17,448 nt of DNA from Bacteroidales bacterium UBA4284 (GCA_002395925.1 DGVM01000002.1:9491-26938); one strand, 5' to 3'. Counted from the first letter of the stretch, positions 8,166-15,346 are shown. The notes: a model not told the origin generated them from the sequence alone. Translations and numbers: made by a program.

Positions 8166-9040
8166 AATACAACAAAATATTGTGGGATGTCATTGACGAA
8201 AAGACCACAGCCTCGGAACGGTCCAAGGCAAGGGCGTCTTTTGCAAAGTTTAAGAGAATGGCAGGCATCGAAAACGAGCCCCCGCGCCGCTTGCCGCGTT
8301 TCTTCCCATGGGCCGAGAGAATAGCAGCCTTCCTGGCACTGCCCCTTGCAGCGTTGGCTTTGGTTCTGCTCTTGCATAAGGAAAGCCCTGTTACATGGCA
8401 GTCTCTGAGTACTCGTCCCGGCCAGACGACCCAAATCGTCCTTGCCGACAAGACAACGATTGCCATGAATGGTGGAAGCATTCTTGTTTACCCGTCATCA
8501 TTCGGCCGTAAAGTACGACAGGTATTCTTTACGGGAGAGGGCTATTTTGACGTCCAGGCGGATCCGGATCATCCTTTTGAAGTGCTTACAGATGATGCCC
8601 GAATCAAGGTCAAAGGAACGAAGTTCAACCTGAAGTCATACACGGAGGATCAGACCATCTCCGTCACCCTTGATGAGGGTAAAATTGCTTTCGAGGGAGA
8701 TGCCCACAATGCACAAAAGGTTCAATGTGAAATGGTTCCTGGAGATAACCTCTCTTTCAACAAGGACACAGGTACTTTGAAGAAAGACTATTCGGAATCC
8801 GATTCCGGATTATGGCGCAAGGGTGAATATTATTTCCGGAATGAGACACTTGGGAACATTGCCCGTGACATCGAACGGATTTTCGGAGTAAGGGTCATTG
8901 TTGAACGCGAGGAACTCCTTGGGACTCACTATCATATCGCTCTCGTCAATGGAGAAACGGCAGATGATTTTATCAGGATCTTGTCCATGGACCAGAGCCT
9001 GTCAGTTCATCGTGAAGGGAATACTATCTTGATCAAATAA
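8159..9040 (+). CDS. FecR-like anti-sigma factor, inner-membrane sensor
   Basis: This 293-residue membrane protein holds the ECF sigma inactive and passes the signal from SusC. A cytoplasmic N-terminal part (about 1-54) is followed by one transmembrane helix (about 55-72, rich in Leu/Ala). The periplasmic FecR domain follows (about 85-180, with RPGQTTQIVLADKTTIAMNGGS, FFTGEGYFDV and VKGTKFNLKSY). At the C-terminus is a DUF4974-type domain (about 225-293, FRNETLGNIARDIERIFGVRV), which the family uses to meet the receptor STN domain. It overlaps the sigma gene by seven bases and is followed with zero spacing by the GH5 gene, so all three are one operon. Family assignment is secure. The pairing with this SusC rests on context. 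Confidence 0.94.
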   Translation: MVEYNKILWDVIDEKTTASERSKARASFAKFKRMAGIENEPPRRLPRFFPWAERIAAFLALPLAALALVLLLHKESPVTWQSLSTRPGQTTQIVLADKTTIAMNGGSILVYPSSFGRKVRQVFFTGEGYFDVQADPDHPFEVLTDDARIKVKGTKFNLKSYTEDQTISVTLDEGKIAFEGDAHNAQKVQCEMVPGDNLSFNKDTGTLKKDYSESDSGLWRKGEYYFRNETLGNIARDIERIFGVRVIVEREELLGTHYHIALVNGETADDFIRILSMDQSLSVHREGNTILIK

Positions 9041-10150
9041 ATGATACGATTCTTATTGACACTTGTTTGCATAATGAGCGCTGTCTCATGTGCGGAAAAG
9101 CCTCAGGACGAGACCCCGGAGGTCTGTTTCAATATCAAGCGGGGAGTTAATATCGCATACTTCCTGTCTCAGAGCTCTCACCGTGGCGATACAAGGGCAA
9201 GGTATTTTACTGCCAAAGACATAAAGACAATCAAGGATTATGGCTTTGATCATATCAGGCTTCCTATCGATGAGGAGCAGATGTTCAAGACTGACGGCAG
9301 CAAGAATGATGAGGCATTCGAGCTCCTTAAATGGACGGTCGATTATTGTATCAAGAGCGACTTGAAGGTGATTGTCGATATGCACATCCTTCGCTCCCAC
9401 CACTTCACTTCAGGAAGCAACACTCTTTTCACTGAACAGTCGGCTCAGGAGGCTTTCTACGAAATGTGGCGCCAGATCAGTGGCGAACTGCACTCTTTCC
9501 CGAATGACATGCTTGCCTACGAACTGCTTAATGAGCCTCAGGCTCAAAGAAAGGAAGATTGGAACAATCTGGTCCGCAACTGCTATAACGCCATCAGGGA
9601 ACTTGAACCCGAAAGGGTGATTGTCATAGGCACGAACCCTTCCCAAAGCTACTCAGGGGCAAAGTATCTGGAAGTCCCTAAGGGAGACAAGAATATCATA
9701 ATCAGTTTCCACTACTACAATCCATTCCTCCTGACACACTATAAGGCCTCCTGGACCTGCCAGAAAGATTTCAACGGCGCGGTACATTATCCAGGTGTCA
9801 CCATTACACAGGAAGAATTCGATTCCGCCCATTGCACGGCAGAAGCCAAGAATGCCGTCCGTTCATATATTGGAGAGGTTTATGACCGTTCCGTGTTTCG
9901 GAAGCACTTCAACGAAGTTCTGGCGCTTGCTTCCAAGTATGGCCTTCAGGTGTATTGTGGAGAATACGGTTGTCTGCCGTCCGTACCCGAGGAGGACCGT
10001 CTGGCCTGGCATTCTGACATGGAAACCGTATTTGACCAATTGGGCATTCCCCGCGCAATTTGGTGTTATAAAGATAATAAAGACGGGTTCGGTATCATCA
10101 AGGACGGGAAGCCGGATGAAGCCATGCTCAAGGCCATTCACATGAAATAA
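9041..10150 (+). CDS. GH5-family endo-glycanase lipoprotein (cellulase-like)
   Basis: This 369-residue retaining glycoside hydrolase probably cleaves internal beta-linkages of the target glycan. The N-terminus is a lipoprotein signal (lipobox AVSC, Cys17). The TIM-barrel shows RGVNIAYFLSQS near the start, GFDHIRLPIDEEQ, the acid/base motif YELLNEP (Glu165) and the nucleophile motif YCGEYGC (Glu308), ending with AIWCYKDNKDGFGI. Both catalytic glutamates are present at normal family spacing, so the enzyme should be active. The subfamily, and so the exact substrate (beta-glucan, xyloglucan, mannan or other), cannot be assigned by eye. The ATG follows the anti-sigma stop directly, tying its expression to the regulator operon instead of to susCD, which is unusual. 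Surface or periplasmic location follows from the lipobox. Confidence 0.92.
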   Translation: MIRFLLTLVCIMSAVSCAEKPQDETPEVCFNIKRGVNIAYFLSQSSHRGDTRARYFTAKDIKTIKDYGFDHIRLPIDEEQMFKTDGSKNDEAFELLKWTVDYCIKSDLKVIVDMHILRSHHFTSGSNTLFTEQSAQEAFYEMWRQISGELHSFPNDMLAYELLNEPQAQRKEDWNNLVRNCYNAIRELEPERVIVIGTNPSQSYSGAKYLEVPKGDKNIIISFHYYNPFLLTHYKASWTCQKDFNGAVHYPGVTITQEEFDSAHCTAEAKNAVRSYIGEVYDRSVFRKHFNEVLALASKYGLQVYCGEYGCLPSVPEEDRLAWHSDMETVFDQLGIPRAIWCYKDNKDGFGIIKDGKPDEAMLKAIHMK

Positions 10151-10161
10151 TTCAAAATACT

Positions 10162-10191
10162 GTTAATTATTCGACGCCATTTATGCGTATA
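10162..10191 (+). promoter_or_regulatory. Shared promoter-like element upstream of the five-module lipoprotein (copy 3)
   Basis: GTTAAT (10162-10167), nine bases, CCATT (10177-10181), three bases, then GCGTATA (10185-10191). The spacing is the same as in the GH3 copy, and the ATGCGTATA block is the same as in the susC copy. The CGTA ends 33 bases before the ATG at 10223. This intergenic stretch contains no TAnnTTTG box and no terminator hairpin, so this element is the only promoter candidate for the gene downstream. Confidence 0.6.
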
Positions 10192-10222
10192 CATAAAAAC
10201 ACGAAAACTAATTCACAGTAAC

Positions 10223-12289
10223 ATGAAGAGAATATTATCTTTTTTACCTGCCGCATTTGTTGCAATGACAATGCTGCTTGTCGCTTCCTGCAAGGATCCG
10301 AATGAAATCAAACCGCTTGAGGATCCCGTACTCTCAATCGACAAAACGGATCTTCAGTTTGAGGAATATGGTGATGACGCAGCAATCACATTCAGCTGGA
10401 ATGCGCCCGCCTCAGAGACATCAGTATCATATATCCTTATGATTACCACGTCTGAGGACAAGGGTTTCGCATCATGCACTGATTTTGAGGTCTCCGGCAC
10501 ATCCAGGACATTCACTTCCGCTGAAGTCAGGGATTTTGCCAACGCCCTCAAAGTTGACCTCAGCCAGGGTGCATCCTTCATTGCAAAGCTGATGGCAACA
10601 TCCGGAGCCGGAAGGACGTCCTATTCCAATGTCGTGGAATTTACTGCCTCCAAGAACAATGCGGGATATGAGACTATCTATCCTATCGGCGCCATGGATT
10701 GGGCTTGGGATCCTACCAAGGCTGAGATGATGAAAACCGACGATGGAATCGTATATACCTGGACTGGTATGATCAAGGCTAAGAACAGCTTCAAGTTCCT
10801 CTGCCAGAACGACGGAAACTGGATTCCCAGCTATAACCGTGACGCCAACGCCGAGAATTACTGGACAGTTTACAAGAAGACCGAGGACTGGCAGCCCGAT
10901 GACTGCTTCGAGGTGGACAGGTCTGGTCAGTACACCATTACACTTAATATCAAGGAACTCACTGTCGAGGTGGTACCTTGTTCTGACGGCTTCCAGAAAC
11001 TGTATCCGGTCGGTGCCATGGAGTGGGGATGGGATCTTGAGGCAGCTGAAGAAATGGAGACTATCGATGGCGTTACCTATACATGGACCGGTTATCTCAC
11101 GGCAGGACTTGACTTCAAGTTCGAGTGCCAGAAGACCGCATGGCAGCCCTCATACAACAGGGACGCAAATGCAGACGATTATTGGACTGCATATTACAAG
11201 ACTCAGGATTGGGAACCCGATACTCAGTGGAAGGTGGAGGCTTCAGGAATCTATACCCTTACCATAAATATCGAGACCCTTAAGGTGACAGCAGAACCTC
11301 AATTCGATCCTTCATCATGGGAAAAGATCTATCCTATCGGGGCAATGGATTGGGGATGGGATCCCACAAAGGCCGAGGAAATGACGACTGAAGATGGCAT
11401 TGTGTACTATTGGACCGGTAACATTGTAGCCAACAACGACTTCAAGTTCCTCTGCCAGAACGACGGAAACTGGATTCCCAGCTATAACCGTGACGCCAAC
11501 GCCGAGAATTACTGGACAGTTTACAAGAAGACCGAGGATTGGCAGCCCGATGACTGCTTCAAGGTATCAGAATCCGGGAAATATAAGATTACACTTAACA
11601 TTACCGACCTTACTGTCGCTGTTGACAAGGTCGTTGAGAATCCTGGCATGTACCCCGTCGGAGGATGCTTCGCATGGGGCTGGGACAATACTCTGGCAGA
11701 ACCTATGATGACCTGGAATGACAAAGATTACTTCTGGGCAGGATGGCTCAATGTAGGCACGTTCAAGTTCCTCTGCTACAAGGATAACTGGGTTCCCAGC
11801 TATAACAGGGATCCGAATGCAGGATACTATTGGACCATGAGGTATCGCGATGATGGCGCTTCTGATGATTCCACCTTTGAAATCTCAGAGGCTGGTGAGT
11901 ATATCATTGAGCTCAACACCGAGACTCTTGAGATCTCTTGCGTCAAGAATCCTACCTATGAATACCCGCTGATCTATCCCATCGGCGCTATGTCCTGGGG
12001 TTGGGATCTCGCCAGCGCCGAGCACATGTTCACGTATGACGGAGAGACCTACTTCTGGATTGGAGAGGTGAAGGCAAACAACGACTTCAAGTTCATGTGC
12101 AGCAATACCGAGTGGATTCCCAGCTATAATCGTAATGAGGAGGCCGGGGATGAGTGGACCGCATACTATAGAGACCAGGATTGGCAGAAAGACACTCAGT
12201 TCAAGGTTACCGAAGGCGGTATCTACAAGCTCACTCTCAATGTTAAGACACTTAAAGTCACTGCAGAAAGATTGGGAGACGTCAGATAA
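10223..12289 (+). CDS. SusE/SusF-like surface glycan-binding lipoprotein with five tandem modules
   Basis: This 688-residue lipoprotein (lipobox VASC, Cys23) has an N-terminal SusE-type beta-sandwich (about 30-147). Five tandem modules of 107-109 residues follow, whose YP[I/V]G motif falls at residues 153, 261, 370, 477 and 585. Each module repeats W[A/G]WD, an FKF[L/E/M]C strand and the tryptophan-bearing W-x-PSYNR motif. Conserved aromatic residues of this kind bind sugar rings in SusE/SusF modules. It probably tethers the polysaccharide at the cell surface without cutting it. Modules 1 and 3 are nearly identical in DNA, module 4 diverges at its start (GGCFAWGWD), and module 5 has a weaker loop (NRNEEAGDEW). 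Starch SusE and SusF carry two and three such modules, so five is an expansion. It has its own promoter-like element and ends at a strong terminator (12319-12356). The ligand is unknown. Confidence 0.88.
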   Translation: MKRILSFLPAAFVAMTMLLVASCKDPNEIKPLEDPVLSIDKTDLQFEEYGDDAAITFSWNAPASETSVSYILMITTSEDKGFASCTDFEVSGTSRTFTSAEVRDFANALKVDLSQGASFIAKLMATSGAGRTSYSNVVEFTASKNNAGYETIYPIGAMDWAWDPTKAEMMKTDDGIVYTWTGMIKAKNSFKFLCQNDGNWIPSYNRDANAENYWTVYKKTEDWQPDDCFEVDRSGQYTITLNIKELTVEVVPCSDGFQKLYPVGAMEWGWDLEAAEEMETIDGVTYTWTGYLTAGLDFKFECQKTAWQPSYNRDANADDYWTAYYKTQDWEPDTQWKVEASGIYTLTINIETLKVTAEPQFDPSSWEKIYPIGAMDWGWDPTKAEEMTTEDGIVYYWTGNIVANNDFKFLCQNDGNWIPSYNRDANAENYWTVYKKTEDWQPDDCFKVSESGKYKITLNITDLTVAVDKVVENPGMYPVGGCFAWGWDNTLAEPMMTWNDKDYFWAGWLNVGTFKFLCYKDNWVPSYNRDPNAGYYWTMRYRDDGASDDSTFEISEAGEYIIELNTETLEISCVKNPTYEYPLIYPIGAMSWGWDLASAEHMFTYDGETYFWIGEVKANNDFKFMCSNTEWIPSYNRNEEAGDEWTAYYRDQDWQKDTQFKVTEGGIYKLTLNVKTLKVTAERLGDVR
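10789..10914 (+). repeat. Near-identical 126-base repeat, first copy (module 1)
   Basis: It matches 11440-11565 at 124 of 126 positions. The differences are C10888/T11539 (silent) and G10910/A11561 (Glu to Lys). The two copies are exactly 651 bases (217 codons) apart, and sequence identity drops at both edges. Confidence 0.93.
11440..11565 (+). repeat. Near-identical 126-base repeat, second copy (module 3)
   Basis: This is the partner of 10789-10914. It encodes the FKFLCQNDGNWIPSYNRD segment and its continuation through DDCFKV. The intervening module 2 is clearly less similar, so this is either a recent two-module duplication followed by drift or a gene-conversion tract. Confidence 0.93.
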
Positions 12290-12318
12290 TTATTATCTGA
12301 TATAGTTCACTTTTTTGG

Positions 12319-12356
12319 GGCGGATGGAGGAATTCTTTCATCCGCCTTTTGTTTTT
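12319..12356 (+). terminator. Strong hairpin terminator abutting the GH92 start codon
   Basis: An eight-pair GC-rich stem (GGCGGATG at 12319-12326 with CATCCGCC at 12339-12346) extends through four more pairs, including G-U pairs, to an AATT loop. The tract TTTTGTTTTT (12347-12356) follows. It terminates the five-module gene. The tract ends at the base before the GH92 ATG (12357), and no promoter is visible between 12290 and 12319, so it may also control GH92 by readthrough. Confidence 0.85.
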
Positions 12357-14801
12357 ATGAAAAAAACTGCTCCAATAATATCCATTCTGGCAATTGCGCT
12401 GGCTTCTTGCTCCCCTTTCAACGGTCTGGATTATGTTGACCCTTTGATCGGAACGGAAGGTGACGGTACCGAATATGGCGGGATGATGCCGTATGTCGGT
12501 GTTCCGTTCGGATCTGCCGACTGGGTTCCTATGACCCGTCTGACTGAAGTTGGAACGCTCAGTTACAACAGTTCCGATACGCTTCTGCTCGGGTTCATAG
12601 GTACCAGGCAACCTGCTATCTGGATGGGTGATTGGGGACAGGTATCATTTCAGCCACGAATCGGGGAACCCGTTGTGGATTATGCAAGTCGCGGTCAGCG
12701 GATTACGAGGGAGGAATACACGCCTTATCTTTCCATCGTAGAGGCTGGCGGAATCCGTACCAGATATTCCGGACTTGAGCATTCAGTAGTGTTCGAGTTC
12801 TCTGCTGCCGAGCACCTTATAATCGATGCTTCGCGAATCCCTGTGGGGGCTTGCTCCGATCATTCACCCCATCTCGGCCATGTCGATTTCTCAGAAGACG
12901 GCATGAGCGCTTCAGGATGGAATTCTGATCGATTCGATGCTGGTCACACCAGTCCCAAGCCAAACTTCAGGGGATATTTCTATATGACCTTCTCCAGGCC
13001 ATATGCAGGGCATGAGTGTACGGGCAACGACGAGGATGAAACTCAATGCGTTCTTTGCTTCGGGCCGTCGCAGAAGCCGCTCATAGCCAGGATCGGGCTC
13101 TCTTTAATCAGCGTTGAGCAGGCAAAGGACAATCTGGAAAGAGAGATTGGTTCCAAAGACGTGGATGACGTGGCCGACATTTCAAGAATGTCTTGGCAGA
13201 GGGAATTCGATAAGCTGCAGATTGAGGCAGATGAAGATGTCAAGACCATCTTCTATACGGGTTTATACCACTCGCTGCTGTATCCAAGGAAGATTGACGA
13301 ATACGGCCAATATTACTCAGCATTCGACGACAGTGTACATGATGGCATAATGTACAACTGCTGGTCTATGTGGGACACGTATCGTGCGGAGCACCCTCTG
13401 CTGACGATGCTGGAGCCCGAACGCATCGATGACATGATGCAAAGCCTGGTGGAAATGTACCACGAGGGCGGACGACTTCCCAAATGGCCCAATCCATCAT
13501 ATACCGGAATCATGGTCGGGTCTCCTGCCGAAACCATCCTTGCTGAAGCATATACCAAGGGATTCAGGGGCTTTGACCTCGATGCGGCATATGAGGCTGT
13601 CAGGAAGAATGCCATGGAACCGCAACCAAATGATCTGCAACTTCGCTGGCAGGACAGGGGCGATTTTGGAGACACCCCTGAGACGCGTGCAGGCTTATCC
13701 AGGTACATGGAGCTTGGTTATGTCGCTGCTGATGAAACCGACGAGTCCGTTTCCAGGACACAGGATTTCGGTTTGCAGGACCTGGCAGCAGCTGTCCTTG
13801 CTGAAGCAACCGGACATCTTGACGATGCCGAGTACTTCAGGAGCCGCTCTTATAACTATCGCAACCTGTGGAATGATGAGGCAAAGGTTTTCCTTCCGAG
13901 AAATGCCGATGGCTCCTGGGTTGACCCATTGTCCGGACATCACTATACCGAATGTTCTCCACAGACCGCAGTATGGGCCGTTCCGTATGATGTCGAAGGG
14001 CTGTCGGCACTGATGGGCGGCAACGATGGGCTGGAATCCCGTCTCGATTCGTATTTCGAAGACCTTTTCTGGAAGGGTGAGAATGGCAACCGCTCCATTC
14101 ATGGAAACGAGACCGGCCATCATGTCGCTTATCTGTACAACAGGATAGGAAAGCCGGAGAAGACTCAGCTGCATGTCCGCCAGATATTGTCACGCTGCTA
14201 TTCCACCGACCGCAAGGGATTCGACGGCAACGAAGATTGCGGTCAGATGAGCGCCTGGTACATACTGTCCTCGCTCGGACTCTATATGCTGAATCCTGCC
14301 GATGGATGGTATGAACTTGGGGCACCATGCGTGAGCAACGCCAGGCTGACTCTGCAGAACGGAAATATCCTGACAATCAAGACGAAGAATTTGTCTGACC
14401 TCCCTGCTCAGGTCAAACAGGTATCTTTCAATGGTAAGGCTATCAAGGAATGGAGAATCAGCCATGCGGAACTGGCACAGGGGGGTGAGCTTGTCTTTGA
14501 GTATGAGAAACCCGGACAGCCTGAAGAACCGGGTCATGTCTTTTCGATGAGCTGCAAGGTTACAAGCTGCAACGGAGCGCTTAGCAACAAGCACAAAAGA
14601 GAGGAATTCGCCGAATGGTGCAAGAAAAACCACATCACCAAACTCTGGCTGGAAAGTTACAGACATGGGGAAACCGTGCCCACCTCGCTTCTGAGAAAGG
14701 AGAGAAATCAGACCGCCAGGCTTCATGTAAGGCAATCTTGGAGGAACGGAGCGATGAGTTGTTCAAACTGGCAAAAAGGCTCGAAGGGGCAGAGGTCTTA
14801 G
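12357..14801 (+). CDS. GH92-family glycosidase (alpha-mannosidase type) lipoprotein with a foreign C-terminal tail
   Basis: This 814-residue reading frame has a lipoprotein signal (lipobox ALASC, Cys18), the GH92 N-terminal domain (YVDPLIGTEG, VPFGSADWVP, LGFIGTRQPAIWMGDWG) and the catalytic domain. GH92 enzymes are calcium-dependent inverting exo-alpha-mannosidases. The likely acid is Glu532 in YTECSP, and the base is Asp627 in the signature GNEDCGQMSAWY. The GNETGHHVAYLYN segment (Glu585) is also typical. In many relatives the acid motif reads EGNAWQY, so this is a divergent clade. GH92 homology stops near residue 716-720. Residues about 728-785 look like part of an unrelated gene and the last part is out-of-frame reading, so the native C-terminus is probably lost or fused. 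The start at 12357 gives a proper signal peptide and lies directly after a terminator tract. Activity is uncertain. Confidence 0.85.
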   Translation: MKKTAPIISILAIALASCSPFNGLDYVDPLIGTEGDGTEYGGMMPYVGVPFGSADWVPMTRLTEVGTLSYNSSDTLLLGFIGTRQPAIWMGDWGQVSFQPRIGEPVVDYASRGQRITREEYTPYLSIVEAGGIRTRYSGLEHSVVFEFSAAEHLIIDASRIPVGACSDHSPHLGHVDFSEDGMSASGWNSDRFDAGHTSPKPNFRGYFYMTFSRPYAGHECTGNDEDETQCVLCFGPSQKPLIARIGLSLISVEQAKDNLEREIGSKDVDDVADISRMSWQREFDKLQIEADEDVKTIFYTGLYHSLLYPRKIDEYGQYYSAFDDSVHDGIMYNCWSMWDTYRAEHPLLTMLEPERIDDMMQSLVEMYHEGGRLPKWPNPSYTGIMVGSPAETILAEAYTKGFRGFDLDAAYEAVRKNAMEPQPNDLQLRWQDRGDFGDTPETRAGLSRYMELGYVAADETDESVSRTQDFGLQDLAAAVLAEATGHLDDAEYFRSRSYNYRNLWNDEAKVFLPRNADGSWVDPLSGHHYTECSPQTAVWAVPYDVEGLSALMGGNDGLESRLDSYFEDLFWKGENGNRSIHGNETGHHVAYLYNRIGKPEKTQLHVRQILSRCYSTDRKGFDGNEDCGQMSAWYILSSLGLYMLNPADGWYELGAPCVSNARLTLQNGNILTIKTKNLSDLPAQVKQVSFNGKAIKEWRISHAELAQGGELVFEYEKPGQPEEPGHVFSMSCKVTSCNGALSNKHKREEFAEWCKKNHITKLWLESYRHGETVPTSLLRKERNQTARLHVRQSWRNGAMSCSNWQKGSKGQRS
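14535..14710 (+). pseudogene. Remnant of another gene, N-terminal-like piece fused in frame to GH92
   Basis: In the same frame as GH92, residues from about VFSMSCKVTSCNGALSN through KREEFAEWCKKNHITKLWLESYRHGETVPTSLLRKERN do not belong to GH92. The pattern (a cysteine-rich start, then 'WCKKNHITKLWLESYR') resembles the first strand and helix of a TIM-barrel-like protein, possibly an uncharacterised glycoside hydrolase. A Met at 14547 could be its old start. After about 14708 the frame gives only low-complexity Arg/Ser-rich residues to the stop at 14801. I do not recognise the family with certainty. Confidence 0.5.
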
Positions 14802-14911
14802 GATATGAAAAGCTTGGTGATGGTTCATCCCTGCATACGTTCCGCAAAGACTATAAGCAGTTCCAGATTACTTTTACCCAGCAGGGTTGCAGAGAATCCG
14901 CTCCAAATTGA
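14710..14911 (+). pseudogene. Remnant of a gene, C-terminal tail in a shifted frame
   Basis: In the +2 frame relative to GH92, a plausible protein end is readable: AILEERSDELFKLAKRL, GAEVLGYEKLGDGSSLHTF, then RKDYKQFQITFTQQG, with a TGA at 14909-14911. It has no start of its own. It may be the other end of the gene whose beginning is at 14535-14710, with the middle deleted, or the tail of a different gene. Function unknown. Confidence 0.45.
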
Positions 14912-15040
14912 CACCCTTTTCTGAGCAGCGTTCCGTCCTGTGCTCCAAGAAGTAAGCTTCGCGTTGAGTTTTACTGCACTGCGAACACCAAAAAAGCCAC
15001 CGCAATTCGCGATGGCTTTTTTATTTATGTCTGATTAACC
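14912..15040. other. Intergenic stretch between the PUL and the ribosomal-protein genes
   Basis: There is no coding potential on either strand. The only recognisable structure is the bidirectional terminator at 14990-15022. This is the convergent border between the plus-strand locus and the minus-strand fusA-rpsJ operon. Confidence 0.6.
14990..15022. terminator. Bidirectional Rho-independent terminator between rpsJ and the PUL
   Basis: A 14-position stem (AAAAAAGCCA pairing with TGGCTTTTTT, one C-A mismatch, then CGC with GCG) closes on an AATTC loop. It has A-runs on one flank and T-runs on the other, so it works in both directions. On the minus strand it starts 19 bases after the rpsJ stop. 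On the plus strand it ends transcription coming from the GH92 side. Confidence 0.88.
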
Positions 15041-15346
15041 TCAGACCTTGATCTCTACTTCTACGCCGGAGGGCAGCTCGAGCTTCATAAGGGCGTCAAC
15101 GGTCTTTGCGTTGCTGTCCTCGATGTCGAGAAGCCTGCGGTAAGAATCGAGCTCGAACTGCTCGCGGGCCTTCTTGTTGACGAAGGTCGAGCGGTTTACG
15201 GTGAAGATCTTTTTGTTGGTGGGCAGAGGAATAGGACCATTCACTTTCGCGCCAGTTGATTTCACCGTGTCAACGATCTTAGCTGCGGACTTGTCCACGA
15301 GCATGTGATCGAAAGACTTGAGTTTAATTCTGATTTTCTGAGCCAT
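15041..15346 (-). CDS. rpsJ: 30S ribosomal protein S10
   Basis: This 101-residue protein is of full family length. It shows the S10 signatures [40 protein letters not shown] (in segments, about 4-43) and the extended loop [21 protein letters not shown], ending [12 protein letters not shown]10 sits in the head of the small subunit and also takes part in transcription antitermination with NusB. It follows fusA by 33 bases on the same strand, the end of a str-type operon. Directly after it comes a terminator, not rplC. The A-rich leader without a Shine-Dalgarno sequence is normal for the phylum. Confidence 0.98.
   Translation of the reverse strand: MAQKIRIKLKSFDHMLVDKSAAKIVDTVKSTGAKVNGPIPLPTNKKIFTVNRSTFVNKKAREQFELDSYRRLLDIEDSNAKTVDALMKLELPSGVEVEIKV

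Larger units (their letters stand above)
10676..12280 (+). repeat. Five tandem ~325-base coding repeats (binding modules)
   Basis: Five in-frame copies begin at about 10676, 11000, 11327, 11648 and 11972, with spacing of 321-327 bases. All keep a W-x-PSYNR segment and a W[A/G]WD segment. Copies 1 and 3 are the closest pair, and copies 4 and 5 are the most diverged. Confidence 0.88.

Noticed and set aside
10676..12280. CRISPR-like or non-coding repeat array
   Set aside because: The regular ~325-base periodicity is fully in frame and explained by tandem protein modules. There are no short repeats with unique spacers.
12315..12356. Upstream in-frame start for GH92 inside the hairpin
   Set aside because: It would translate the terminator stem and place charged residues and prolines before the lipoprotein signal. 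The ATG at 12357 gives a proper signal peptide.
13695..14735. Several 159-181-codon open frames on the minus strand opposite GH92
   Set aside because: They overlap each other in different frames and lie antisense to motif-bearing GH92 sequence. They are shadows of biased codon use.
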